The notes under the pieces are model-generated. The model saw only the letters and a program-made list of their open reading frames with translations, made no database searches and was not told the origin of the DNA. The translations under genes were made by a program, and so were the position numbers. This document shows, in pieces, positions 13,501 through 26,150 of a DNA stretch of 64,000 nucleotides (position 1 is the first letter of the stretch; each line of letters begins with the position of its first letter). The DNA comes from Coriaria nepalensis (taxonomy: Eukaryota > Streptophyta > Magnoliopsida > Cucurbitales > Coriariaceae): the NCBI GenBank assembly GCA_027186245.1, contig CP114482.1:28477209-28541208 (forward strand). The letters are read 5' to 3'.

Positions 13501-14160
13501 CCTTGAAAAGATCAATTCCAAATTATGCACGAAAGTATTGGTTCAAGTGCGAAAAAAGATTTCGTTCGAATTTCTTTGAAATGATTTAATTACTAAAAGA
13601 GACTCAATGAAATCATTTCAAGGCTAAACAAGGGATAATTTGCTTGAATAGATCAATTGCAAGTTATGCACAAAAGTCTCGTTTAAAGAGCGAAAATAGA
13701 ATTTGTTCGTAATGCTTTTAAATGATTTGATGACTAGAAGAGGCTCAATGACATGATTTTAAGCCTAAAAAGATGCATAGTTGCCTTCAATTGTTGAATT
13801 GGAAGTTCCTAACGAAAGTCGTATTTGGAGCGCGAAAAAATAGAATTCTTTCGAATTACTTTTAATTGATTTAATGACTAGAGAAGACTCAATGACATGA
13901 TTTTAAGGCTAGACAAACGCATAATTTCCTTCAATAGGTCAATTGTATGTTTTGCACCAAATTCGTGTTTGAAATGCAAAAATAGAATTCTTTTGAATTG
14001 ATTTCGAATGATTTATTGACTAAAAGTGACTCAATGACATGATTTTAAGGCTATACAAATGCCTAGTTGCCTTCAAAAGATCCATTGCAAATTATGCAGG
14101 AAAGTATTGTTTCAAGTGCGAAAAAAGATTTCGTTCGAATTTCTTTGAAATGATTTAATT
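10536..14160 (+). repeat. Variable left-arm HORs with aagcct-type c monomers
   Basis: About six HORs in normal register except for one extra A near 10,675 (tgcaaaattatg for tgcaaattatg). Successive c monomers here mostly carry aagcctaaaaagatg with a preceding ggctcaatgac, and many b monomers have gactcaatgaaatg or gactcaatgaaatc in place of gactcaatgacatg (11,330, 11,900, 12,470, 13,039, 13,608). No gene or foreign insertion is present. Confidence 0.9.
12600..13737 (+). repeat. Single-HOR tandem duplication
   Basis: Units 12,600-13,168 and 13,169-13,737 are almost identical. Both carry the private variants tcatatttgg (12,681 and 13,250), gatttttaggctaaac, and cgtgtttgtaatgcg in the d monomer. 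I see only scattered single differences, such as aaactcgtg against aaattcgtg. This is a one-HOR (569-bp) unequal-exchange step. Confidence 0.8.
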
Positions 14161-16560
14161 ACTAAAATAGACTCAATGACATGATTTCAAGGCTAAACAA
14201 AGAATGATTTGCTTAAATAGGTCAATTGCAAGTTATGCACAAAAGTCTCGTTTAAAGAGCAAAAATAGAATTTGTTCGTAATGCTTTCAAATGATTTGAT
14301 GACTAGAAGAGACTCAATGACATGATTTTAAGGCTAAAAAGATGCATAGTTGCCTTCAATTATTGAATTGGAAGTTCTGAACGAAAGTCGTGTTTGTAGC
14401 GCGAAAAAATCGAGATCTTTCGAATTACTTTTAATTGATTTAATGAGTAGAGAAGACTCAATGATATGATTTTAAGGCTAGACAAACGCATAATTTCCTT
14501 CAATAGGTCAATTGTATGTTTTGCACAAAAGTCGTGTTTGAAATGAAAAAATAGAATTCTTTTGAATTGATTTCGAACGATTTACTAACTAAAAGTGACT
14601 CAATGACATGATTTTAAGGCTATACAAATGCATAGTTGCCTTCAAAAGATCCATTGCAAATTATGCAAGAAAGTCATGGTTCAGGTGCGAAAAAAGATTT
14701 CGTTCGAATTTCTTCGAAATGATTTAATTACTAAAAGAGACTCAATGACATGATTTCAGGGCTAAACAAAGGATGATTTGCTTAAATAGGTCAATTGCAA
14801 GTTATGCACAAAAGTCTCGTTTAAAGAGCGTAAATAGAATTTGTTCGTAATGCTTTCAAATGATTTGATGACTAGAAGAGACTCAATGACATGATTTTAA
14901 GGCCAAGAAGATGCAAAGTTGCCTTCAATTGTTGAATTGGAAGTTCTGAATGAAAGTCGTGTTTGTAGCGCAAAAAAATAGAATTCTTTCGAATTACTTT
15001 TAATTGATTTAATGACTAGAGAAGACTCAATGACATAATTTTAAGGCTAAACAAACGCATAATTGCCTTCAATTGATCAATTGCATGTCTTGCACAAAAG
15101 TCGTGTTTGAAATGCAAAAATAGAATTCGTTTGAATTGATTTCGAATGATTTACTGACTAAAAGTGACTCAATGACATGATTCTAAGGCTATACAAATGC
15201 CTAGTTGCCTTCAAAAGATCCATTGCAAATTATGCACAAAAGTCGTGGTTTAGGTGCGAAAAAAGATTTCGTTTGAATTTCTTTGGAATGATTTAATTAC
15301 TAGAAGAGACTCGATCGCATGATTTCAAGGCTAAACAATGGATAATTTGCTTGAATAGATCAATTGCAAGTTATGCACAAAAGTCTCGTTTAAAGAGTGG
15401 AAATAGAATTTGTTCGTAATTCTTTCAAATGATTTGATGACTAGACGAGACTCAATGACATGATTTTAAGGCCAAAAAGATGCATAGTTGCCTTCAATTG
15501 TTGAATGGGATGTTCTGAATGAAAGTCGTGTTTGTAGCGCGAAAAAATAGAATTCTTTCGAATTACTTTTAATTGATTTAATGACTAGAGAAGACTCAGT
15601 GACACGATTTTAAGGCTAAACAAACGCATAATTACCTTCAATAGATCAACTGCATGTCTTGCACAAAAGTGATGTTTGAAATGCAAAAATAGAATTCGTT
15701 TGAATTGATTTCGAATGATTTACTGACTAAAAGTGACTCAATGACATGATTCTAAGGCTATACAAATGCCTAGTTGCCTTCAAAAGATCCATTGCAAATT
15801 ATGCACAAAAGTCATGGTTTAGGTGCGAAAAAAGATTTCGTTTGAATTTCTTTGGAATGATTTAATTACTAGAAGAGACTCGATCGCGTGATTTCAAGGC
15901 TAAACAATGGATAATTTGCTTGAATAGATCAATTGCAAGTTATGCACAAAAGTCTCGTTTAAAGAGTGGAAATAGAATTTGTCCGTAATGCTTTCAAATG
16001 ATTTGATGACTAGAAAATACTCAATGACATGAATTTAAGGCTAAAAAGATGCATAGTTGCCTTCAATTGTTGAATTGGAAGTTCTGAATGAAAGTCGTGT
16101 TTGAAGCGCAAAAAAATAGAATTCTTTCGAATTACTTTTAATTGATTTAATGACTAGAGAGGACTCAATGACACGATTTTAAGGCTAGACAAACGCATAA
16201 TTGCCTTCAATAGATCAATTGCATGTCTTGCACAAAAGTCGTGTTTGAAACGCAAAAATAGAATTCGTTCGAATTGATTTTGAATGATTTACTGACTAAA
16301 AGTGACTCAATGACATGATTCTAAGGCTATACAAATGCCTAGTTCCCTTCAAAAGATCCATTGCAAATTATGCACAAATGTCGTGGTTCAGGTGCGAAAA
16401 AAGATTACGTTTGAATTTCTTTGAAATTATTTAATTACTAGAAGAGACTCGATCACATAATTTCAAGGCTAAACAATGGATAATTTGCTTTAATAGATCA
16501 ATGGCGAGTTATGCACAAAAGTCTCGTTTAAAGAGCGAAAATAGAATTTGTTCGTAATGC
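14161..16560 (+). repeat. Diverged third relative of the nine-HOR block
   Basis: Private variants of the 5,121-bp block recur here at shifted offsets. 14,161-15,040 matches 1,642-2,520 (offset 12,519 = 22 x 569 + 1): actaaaatagactc, atgagtagagaag, tttactaactaaaagtg and gacataatttt are all shared. 15,440-16,500 matches 4,060-5,120 (offset 11,381 = 20 x 569 + 1): tagacgagactc, ttgtccgtaatg and agttcccttc. The offset change means two HORs fewer lie between the two matches. Point differences are visible, so this copy is older than the 262-10,503 pair. Confidence 0.75.
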
Positions 16561-17580
16561 TTTCAAATGATTTGATGACTAGAAGAGACTCAATGACATG
16601 ATTTTAAGGCTAAAAAAATGCATAGTTACCTTCAATTGTTGAATTGGAAGTTCTGAACGAAAGTCGTGTTTGTAGCGCAAAAAAATAGAGATCTTTCGAA
16701 TTACTTTTAATTGATTTAATGACTAGAGAAGACTCAATGACATGATTTTAAGGCTAGACAAACGCATAATTGCCTTCAATAGGTCAATTGTATATTTTGC
16801 ACCAAAGTCGTGTTTGAAATGCAAAAATAGAATTCTTTTGAATTGATTTCGAATGATTTACCGACTAAAAGTGACTCAATGACATGATTTTAAGGCTATA
16901 CAAATGCCTAGTTGCCTTCAAAAGATCCATTGCAAATTATGCACGAAAGTATTGGTTCAAGTGCGAAAAAAGATTTCGTTCGAATTTCTTTGAAATGATT
17001 TAATTACTAAAAGAGACTCAATGAAATGATTTCAAGGCTAAACAAGGGGTAATTTGCTTGAATAGATCAATTGCAAGTTATGCACAAAAGTCTCGTTTAA
17101 AGAGCGAAAATAGAATTTGTTCGTAATGCTTTCAAATGATTTGATGACTAGGAAAGACTCAATGACATGATTTTAAGGCTAAAAAAATGCATAGTTACCT
17201 TCAATTGTTGAATTGGAAGTTCTGAACGAAAGTCGTGTTTGTTGCGCGAAAAAATAGAGATCTTTCGAATTACTTTTAATTGATTTAATGAGTAGAGAAG
17301 ACTCAATGACATGATTTTAAGGCTAGACAAACGCATAATTTCCTTCAATAGGTCAATTGTATGTTTTGCACCAAAGTCGTGTTTGAAATGCAAAAATAGA
17401 ATTCTTTTGAATTGATTTCGAATGATTTACCGACTAAAATTGACTCAATGACATGATTTTAAGGCTATACAAATGCCTAGTTGCTTTCAAACGATCCATT
17501 GCAAATTATGCACGAAAGTATTGGTTCAAGTGCGAAAAAAGATTTCGTTCGAATTTCTTTGAAATGATTTAATTACTAAA
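16561..17580 (+). repeat. Left-arm HORs between larger duplication blocks
   Basis: Two HORs in normal register. Private variants include ggctaaaaaaatgcatagttacc in the c monomer and gtatattttgcaccaaag or gtatgttttgcaccaaag in d. The same variants recur about 2,845 bp (5 x 569) downstream around 18,890-20,240, and again 4,551-4,552 bp beyond that. No gene is present; the open frame at 17,148-17,393 on the - strand is a by-product of the repeat. Confidence 0.8.
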
Positions 17581-20500
17581 AGAGACTCAATTAAATGATT
17601 TCAAGGCTAAACAAGGGATAATTTTCTTGAATAGATCAATTGCAAGTTATGCACAAAAGTCTCGTTTAAAGAGCGAAAATAGAATTCGTTCGTAATGCTT
17701 TTAAATGATTTGATGACTAGAAGAGGCTCAATGACATGATTTTAAGCCTAAAAAGATGCATAGTTGCCTTCAATTGTTGAATTGGAAGTTCTGAACGAAA
17801 GTCGTTTTTGGAGCGCGAAAAAATAGAATTCTTTCGAATTACTTTTAATTGATTTAATGACTAGAGAAGACTCAATGACATGATTTTAAGGCTAGACAAA
17901 CGCATAATTGCCTTCAATAGATCAATTGCATGTCATGCACAAAAGTCGTGTTTGAAATGCGAAAATAGAATTCGTTTGAATTGATTTCGAATGATTTACT
18001 GACTAAAAGTGGCTCAATGACCTGATTTTAAGGCTATACAAATGCCTAGTTGCCTTCAAAAGATCCATTGCAAATTATGCACGAAAGTATTGGTTCAAGT
18101 GGGAAAAAATATTTCGTTCGAATTTCTTTTAAATGATTTAATTACTAAAAGAGACTCAATGACATGATATCAAGGCTAAACAAAGGATAATTTGCTTAAA
18201 TAGATAAATTGCAAGTTATGCACAAAAGTCTCGTTTAAAGAGTGGAAGTAGAATTTGTTTGTAATGCTTTCAAATGATTTGATGACTAGAAAAGACTCAA
18301 TGACATGAATTTAAGGCTAAAAAGATGCATAGTTGCCTTCAATTGTTGAATTGGAAGTTCTGAACGAAAGTCGTGTTTGTAGCGCATAAAAATAGAATTC
18401 TTTCGAATTACTTTTAAATGATTTAATGACTAGAGAAGACTCAGTGACACGATTTTAAGGCTAGACAAACGCATAATTTCCTTCAATAGGTCAATTGTAT
18501 GTTTTGCACCAATGTCGTGTTTGAAATGCAAAAATAGAATTCTTTTGAATTGATTTCGAATGATTTATTGACTAAAAGTGACTCAATGACCTGATTTTAA
18601 GGCTATACAAATGCCTAGTTGCCTTCAAAAGATCCATTGCAAATTATGCACGAAAGTATTGGTTCAAGTGCGAAAAAAGATTTCGGTCGAATTTCTTTGA
18701 AATGATTTAATTACTAGAAGTGACTCAATGACATGATTTCGAGGCCAAACAATGGAAAATTTGCTTGAATAGATCAATCGCAAGTTATGCACAAAAGTCT
18801 CATTTAAAGAGCAAAAATAGAATTTGTTCGTAATGCTTTCAAATGATTTGATGACTAGGAAAGACTCAATGACATAATTTTAAGGCTAAAAAAATGCATA
18901 GTTACCTTCAATTGTTGAATTGGAAGTTCTGAACGAAAGTCGTGTTTGTAGCGCGAAAAAATAGAGATCTTTCGAATTACTTTTAATTGATTTAATGACT
19001 AGAGAAGACTCAATGACATGATTTTAAGGCTAGACAAACGCATAATTCCCTTCAATAGGTCAATTGTATATTTTGCACCAAAGTCGTGTTTGAAATGCAA
19101 AAATAGAATTCTTTTGAATTGATTTCGAATAATTTACCAACTAAAAGTGACTCAATGACATGATTTTAAGGCTATACAAATGCCTAGTTGCCTTCAAAAG
19201 ATCCATTGCAAATTATGCACGAAAGTATTGGTTCAAGTGCGAAAAAAGATTTCGTTCGAATTTCTTTGAAATGATTTAATTACTAAAAGAGACTCAATGA
19301 AATGATTTCAAGGCTAAACAAGGGATAATTTTCTTGAATAGATCAATTGCAAGTTATGCACAAAAGTCTCGTTTAAAGAGCGAAAATAGAATTTGTTCGT
19401 AATGCTTTTAAATGATTTGATGACTAGAAGAGGCTCAATGACATGATTTTAAGCCTAAAAAGATGCATAGTTGCCTTCAATTCTTGAATTGGAAGTTCCT
19501 AACGAAAGTCGTATTTGGAGCGCGAAAAAATAGAATTCTTTCGAATTACTTTTAATTGATTTAATGACTAGAGAAGACTCAATGACATGATTTTAAGGCT
19601 AGACAAACGCATAATTTCCTTCAATAGGTCAATTGTATGTTTTGCACCAAAGTCGTGTTTGAAATGCAAAAATAGAATTCTTTTGAATTGATTTCGAATG
19701 ATTTATTGACTAAAAGTGACTCAATGACATGATTTTAAGGCTATACAAATGCCTAGTTGCCTTCAAAAGATCCATTGCAAATTATGCACGAAAGTATTGG
19801 TTCAAGTGCGAAAAAAGATTTCGTTCAAATTTCTTTGGAATGATTTGATTACTAGAAGAGACTCGATCATGTGATTTCAAGGCTAAACAATGGATAATTT
19901 GCTTGAATAGATCAATCGCAAGTTATGCACAAAAGTCTCGTTTAAAGAGCAAAAATAGAATTTGTTCGTAATGCTTTCAAATGATTTGATGACTAGGAAA
20001 GACTCAATGACATGATTTTAAGGCTAAAAAAATGCATAGTTACCTTCAATTGTTGAATTGGAAGTTCTGAACGAAAGTCGTGTTTGTTGCGCGAAAAAAT
20101 AGAGATCTTTCGAATTACTTTTAATTGATTTAATGAGTAGAGAAGACTCAATGACATGATTTTAAGGCTAGACAAACGCATAATTTCCTTCAATAGGTCA
20201 ATTGTATGTTTTGCACCAAAGTCGTGTTTGAAATGCAAAAATAGAATTCTTTTGAATTGATTTCGAATGATTTACCGACTAAAATTGACTCAATGACATG
20301 ATTTTAAGGCTATACAAATGCCTAGTTGCTTTCAAACGATCCATTGCAAATTATGCACGAAAGTATTGGTTCAAGTGCGAAAAAAGATTTCGTTCGAATT
20401 TCTTTGAAATGATTTAATTACTAAAAGAGACTCAATGAAATGATTTCAAGGCTAAACAAGGGATAATTTGCTTGAATAGATCAATAGCAAGTTATGCACA

Positions 20501-22132
20501 AAAGTCTCGTTTAAAGAGCGAAAATAGAATTTGTTCGTAATGCTTTTAAATTATTTGATGACTAGAAGAGGCTCAATGACATGATTTTAAGCCTAAAAAG
20601 ATGCATAGTTGCCTTCAATTGTTGAATTGGAAGTTCTGAACGAAAGTCGTATTTGGAGCGCGAAAAAATAGAATTCTTTCGAATTACTTTTAATTGATTT
20701 AATGACTAGAGAAGACTCAATGACATGATTTTAAGGCTAGACAAACGCATAATTTCCTTCAATAGGTCAATTGTATGTTTTGCACCAAAGTCGTGTTTGA
20801 AATGCAAAAATAGAATTCTTTTGAATTGATTTCGAATGATTTACCGACTAAAAGTGACTCAATGACATGATTTTAAGGCTATACAAATGCCTAGTTGCCT
20901 TCAAAAGATCCATTGCAAATTATGCACGAAAGTATTGGTTCAAGTGCGAAAAAAGATTTCGTTCGAATTTCTTTGAAATGATTTAATTACTAAAAGAGAC
21001 TCAATGAAATGATTTCAAGGCTAAACAAGGGATAATTTTCTTGAATATATCAATTGCAAGTTATGCACAAAAGTCTCGTTTAAAGAGCGAAAATAGAATT
21101 TGTTCGTAATGCTTTCAAATGATTTGATGACTAGAAGAGGCTCAATGACATGATTTTAAGACTAAAAAGATGCATAGTTGCCTTCAATTGTTGAATTGGA
21201 AGTTCTGAACGAAAGTCGTTTTTGGAGCGCGAAAAAATAGAATTCTTTCAAATTAATTTTAATTGATTTAATGACTAGAGAAGACTCAATGACATGATTT
21301 TAAGGCTAGACAAACGCATAATTGCCTTCAATAGATCAATTGCATGTCTTGCACAAAAGTCGTGTTTGAAATGCGAAAATAGAATTCGTTTGAATTGATT
21401 TCGAATGATTTACTGACTAAAAGTGGCTCAATGACATGATTTTAAGGCTATACAAATGCCTAGTTGCCTTCAAAAGATCCATTCCAAATTATGCACGAAA
21501 ATATTGGTTCAAGTGCGAAAAAAGATTTCGTTCGAATATCTTTTAAATGATTTAATTACTAAAAGAGACTCAATGACATGATTTCAAGGCTAAACAAAGG
21601 ATAATTTGCTTGAATAGATCAATTGCAAGTTATGCACAAAAGTCTCGTTTAAAGAGCGAAAATAGAATTTGTTCGTAATGCTTTTAAATTATTTGATGAC
21701 TAGAAGAGGCTCAATGACATGATTTTAAGCCTAAAAAGATGCATAATTGCCTTCAATTGTTGAATTGGAAGTTCCTAACGAAAGTCGTATTTGGAGCGCG
21801 AAAAAAAAGAATTCTTTCGAATTACTTTTAATTGATTTAATGACTAGAGAAGACTCAATGACATGATTTTAAGGCTAGACAAACGCATAATTTCCTTCAA
21901 TAGGTCAATTGTATGTTTTGCACCAAAGTCGTGTTTGAAATGCAAAAATAGAATTCTTTTGAATTGATTTCGAATGATTTATTGACTAAAAGTGACTCAA
22001 TGACCTGATTTTAAGGCTATACAAATGCCTAGTTGCCTTCAAAAGATCCATTGCAAATTATGCACGAAAGTATTGGTTCAAGTGCGAAAAAAGATTTCGT
22101 TCGAATTTCTTTGAAATGATTTAATTACTAAA
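17581..22132 (+). repeat. Eight-HOR segmental duplication, copy 1 (4,552 bp)
   Basis: This block is repeated downstream at an offset of 4,552 bp, exactly 8 x 569. Shared private variants include tcaattaaatgatttc (17,587 and 22,140), gaattcgttcgtaatgc, gcatgtcatgcac, gtgggaaaaaatatttcg, gtggaagtagaatttg, gactcaatgacctg (18,581 and 23,133) and gcgaaaatattggttc-like variants further on. The start is approximate: 17,483 and 17,493 differ from the downstream copy, so identity begins about 17,500-17,590. Confidence 0.85.
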
Positions 22133-25100
22133 AGAGACACAATTAAATGATTTCAAGGCTAAACAAGGGATAATTTTCTTGAATAGATCAATTGCAAGTT
22201 ATGCACAAAAGTCTCGTTTAAAGAGCGAAAATAGAATTCGTTCGTAATGCTTTTAAATGATTTGATGACTAGAAGAGGCTCAATGACATGATTTTAAGCC
22301 TAAAAAGATGCATAGTTGCCTTCAATTGTTGAATTGGAAGTTCTGAACGAAAGTCGTTTTTGGAGCGCGAAAAAATAGAATTCTTTCGAATTACTTTTAA
22401 TTGATTTAATGACTAGAGAAGACTCAATGACATGATTTTAAGGCTAGACAAACGCATAATTGCCTTCAATAGATCAATTGCATGTCATGCACAAAAGTCG
22501 TGTTTGAAATGCGAAAATAGAATTCGTTTGAATTGATTTCGAATGATTTACTGACTAAAAGTGGCTCAATGACATGATTTTAAGGCTATACAAATGCCTA
22601 GTTGCCTTCAAAAGATCCATTCCAAATTATGCACGAAAGTATTGGTTCAAGTGGGAAAAAATATTTCGTTCGAATTTCTTTTAAATGATTTAATTACTAA
22701 AAGAGACTCAATGACATGATTTCAAGGCTAAACAAAGGATAATTTGCTTAAATAGATAAATTGCAAGTTATGCACAAAAGTCTCGTTTAAAGAGTGGAAG
22801 TAGAATTTGTTTGTAATGCTTTCAAATGATTCTATGACTAGAAAAGACTCAATGACATGATTTTAAGGCTAAAAAGATGCATAGTTGCCTTCAATTGTTG
22901 AATTGGAAGTTCTGAACGAAAGTCGTGTTTGTAGCGCAAAAAAATAGAATTCTTTCGAATTACTTTTAAATGATTTAATGACTAGAGAAGACTCAGTGAC
23001 ACGATTTTAAGGCTAGACAAACGCATAATTTCCTTCAATAGGTCAATTGTATGTTTTGCACCAATGTCGTGTTTGAAATGCAAAAATAGAATTCTTTTGA
23101 ATTGATTTCGAATGATTTATTGACTAAAAGTGACTCAATGACCTGATTTTAAGGCTATACAAATGCCTAGTTGCCTTCAAAAGATCCATTGCAAATTATG
23201 CACGAAAGTATTGGTTCAAGTGCGAGAAAAGATTTCGGTCGAATTTCTTTGAAATGATTTAATTACTAGAAGTGACTCAATGACATGATTTCGAGGCCAA
23301 ACAATGGAAAATTTGCTTGAATAGATCAATCGCAAGTTATGCACAAAAGTCTCATTTAAAGAGCAAAAATAGAATTTGTTCGTAATGCTTTCAAATGATT
23401 TGATGACTAGGAAAGACTCAATGACATGATTTTAAGGCTAAAAAAATGCATAGTTACCTTCAATTGTTGAATTGGAAGGTCTGAACGAAAGTCGTGTTTG
23501 TAGCGCGAAAAAATAGAGATCTTTCGAATTACTTTTAATTGATTTAATGACTAGAGAAGACTCGATGACATGATTTTAAGGCTAGACAAACGCATAATTC
23601 CCTTCAATAGGTCAATTGTATATTTTGCACCAAAGTCGTGTTTGAAATGCAAAAATAGAATTCTTTTGAATTGATTTCGAATAATTTACCGACTAAAAGT
23701 GACTCAATGACATGATTTTAAGGCTATACAAATGCCTAGTTGCCTTCAAAAGATCCATTGCAAATTATGCACGAAAGTATTGGTTCAAGTGCGAAAAAAG
23801 ATTTCGTTCGAATTTCTTTGAAATGATTTAATTACTAAAAGAGACTCAATGAAATGATTTCAAGGCTAAACAAGGGATAATTTTCTTGAATAGATCAATT
23901 GCAAGTTATGCACAAAAGTCTCGTTTAAAGAGCGAAAATAGAATTTGTTCGTAATGCTTTTAAATGATTTGATGACTAGAAGAGGCTCAATGACATGATT
24001 TTAAGCCTAAAAAGATGCATAGTTGCCTTCAATTCTTGAATTGGAAGTTCCTAACGAAAGTCGTATTTGGAGCGCGAAAAAATAGAATTCTTTCGAATTA
24101 CTTTTAATTGATTTAATGACTAGAGAAGACTCAATGACATGATTTTAAGGCTAGACAAACGCATAATTTCCTTCAATAGGTCAATTGTATGTTTTGCACC
24201 AAAGTCGTGTTTGAAATGCAAAAATAGAATTCTTTTGAATTGATTTCGAATGATTTATTGACTAAAAGTGACTCAATGACATGATTTTAAGGCTATACAA
24301 ATGCCTAGTTGCCTTCAAAAGATCCATTGCAAATTATGCACGAAAGTATTGTTCAAGTGCGAAAAAAGATTTCGTTCAAATTTCTTTGGAATGATTTGAT
24401 TACTAGAAGAGACTCGATCACGTGATTTCAAGGCTAAACAATGGATAATTTGCTTGAATAGATCAATCGCAAGTTATGCACAAAAGTCTCGTTTAAAGAG
24501 CAAAAATAGAATTTGTTCGTAATGCTTTCAAATGATTTGATGACTAGGAAAGACTCAATGACATGATTTTAAGGCTAAAAAAATGCATAGTTACCTTCAA
24601 TTGTTGAATTGGAAGTTCTGAACGAAAGTCGTGTTTGTTGCGCGAAAAAATAGAGATCTTTCGAATTACTTTTAATTGATTTAATGAGTAGAGAAGACTC
24701 AATGACATGATTTTAAGGCTAGACAAACGCATAATTTCCTTCAATAGGTCAATTGTATGTTTTGCACCAAAGTCGTGTTTGAAATGCAAAAATAGAATTC
24801 TTTTGAATTGATTTCGAATGATTTACCGACTAAAATTGACTCAATGACATGATTTTAAGGCTATACAAATGCCTAGTTGCTTTCAAACGATCCATTGCAA
24901 ATTATGCACGAAAGTATTGGTTCAAGTGCGAAAAAAGATTTCGTTCGAATTTCTTTGAAATGATTTAATTACTAAAAGAGACTCAATGAAATGATTTCAA
25001 GGCTAAACAAGGGATAATTTGCTTGAATAGATCAATAGCAAGTTATGCACAAAAGTCTCGTTTAAAGAGCGAAAATAGAATTTGTTCGTAATGCTTTTAA

Positions 25101-26150
25101 ATTATTTGATGACTAGAAGAGGCTCAATGACATGATTTTAAGCCTAAAAAGATGCATAGTTGCCTTCAATTGTTGAATTGGAAGTTCTGAACGAAAGTCG
25201 TATTTGGAGCGCGAAAAAATAGAATTCTTTCGAATTACTTTTAATTGATTTAATGAGTAGAGAAGACTCAATGACATGATTTTAAGGCTAGACAAACGCA
25301 TAATTTCCTTCAATAGGTCAATTGTATGTTTTGCACCAAAGTCGTGTTTGAAATGCAAAAATAGAATTCTTTTGAATTGATTTCGAATGATTTACCGACT
25401 AAAAGTGACTCAATGACATGATTTTAAGGCTATACAAATGCCTAGTTGCCTTCAAAAGATCCATTGCAAATTATGCACGAAAGTATTGGTTCAAGTGCGA
25501 AAAAAGATTTCGTTCGAATTTCTTTGAAATGATTTAATTACTAAAAGAGACTCAATGAAATGATTTCCAGGCTAAACAAGGGATAATTTTCTTGAATAGA
25601 TCAATTGCAAGTTATGCACAAAAGTCTCGTTTAAAGAGCGAAAATAGAATTTGTTCGTAATGCTTTTAAATGATTTGATGACTAGAAGAGGCTCAATGAC
25701 ATGATTTTAAGACTAAAAAGATGCATAGTTGCCTTCAATTGTTGAATTGGAAGTTCTGAACGAAAGTCGTTTTTGGAGCGCGAAAAAATAGAATTCTTTC
25801 GAATTACTTTTAATTGATTTAATGACTAGAGAAGACTCAATGACATGATTTTAAGGCTAGACAAACGCATAATTGCCTTCAATAGATCAATTGCACGTCT
25901 TGCACAAAAGTCGTGTTTGAAATGCGAAAATAGAATTCGTTTGAATTGATTTCGAATGATTTACTGACTAAAAGTGGCTCAATGACATGATTTTAAGGCT
26001 ATACAAATGCCTAGTTGCCTTCAAAAGATCCATTCCAAATTATGCACGAAAATATTGGTTCAAGTGCGAAAAAAGATTTCGTTCGAATATCTTTTAAATG
26101 ATTTAATTACTAAAAGAGACTCAATGACATGATTTCAAGGCTAAACAAAG
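22133..26150 (+). repeat. Eight-HOR segmental duplication, copy 2 (partial)
   Basis: Second copy of the 17,581-22,132 block, matching until about 21,600/26,150, where the partner lines diverge (cttgaatagatc against cttaaatagatc). A single-base deletion near 24,351 (cgaaagtattgttc for cgaaagtattggttc) shifts the offset to 4,551. It also differs at 25,256 (aatgagtag for aatgactag), a change that matches the preceding HOR at 24,687 and may be a local conversion. The first copy of the duplication thus extends over the whole 4,552 bp and the second over about 4,020 bp. Confidence 0.83.

Noticed and set aside
17148..17393. An 81-codon open frame on the - strand, repeated identically at 19,993-20,238 and 24,544-24,789, and nearly so at 25,113-25,358
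   Set aside because: It spans less than two satellite monomers, its translation repeats the conserved core (LKIMSLSL) in step with the monomer, and identical copies follow from array duplications at multiples of 569 bp (less one base). There is no coding constraint or gene context.
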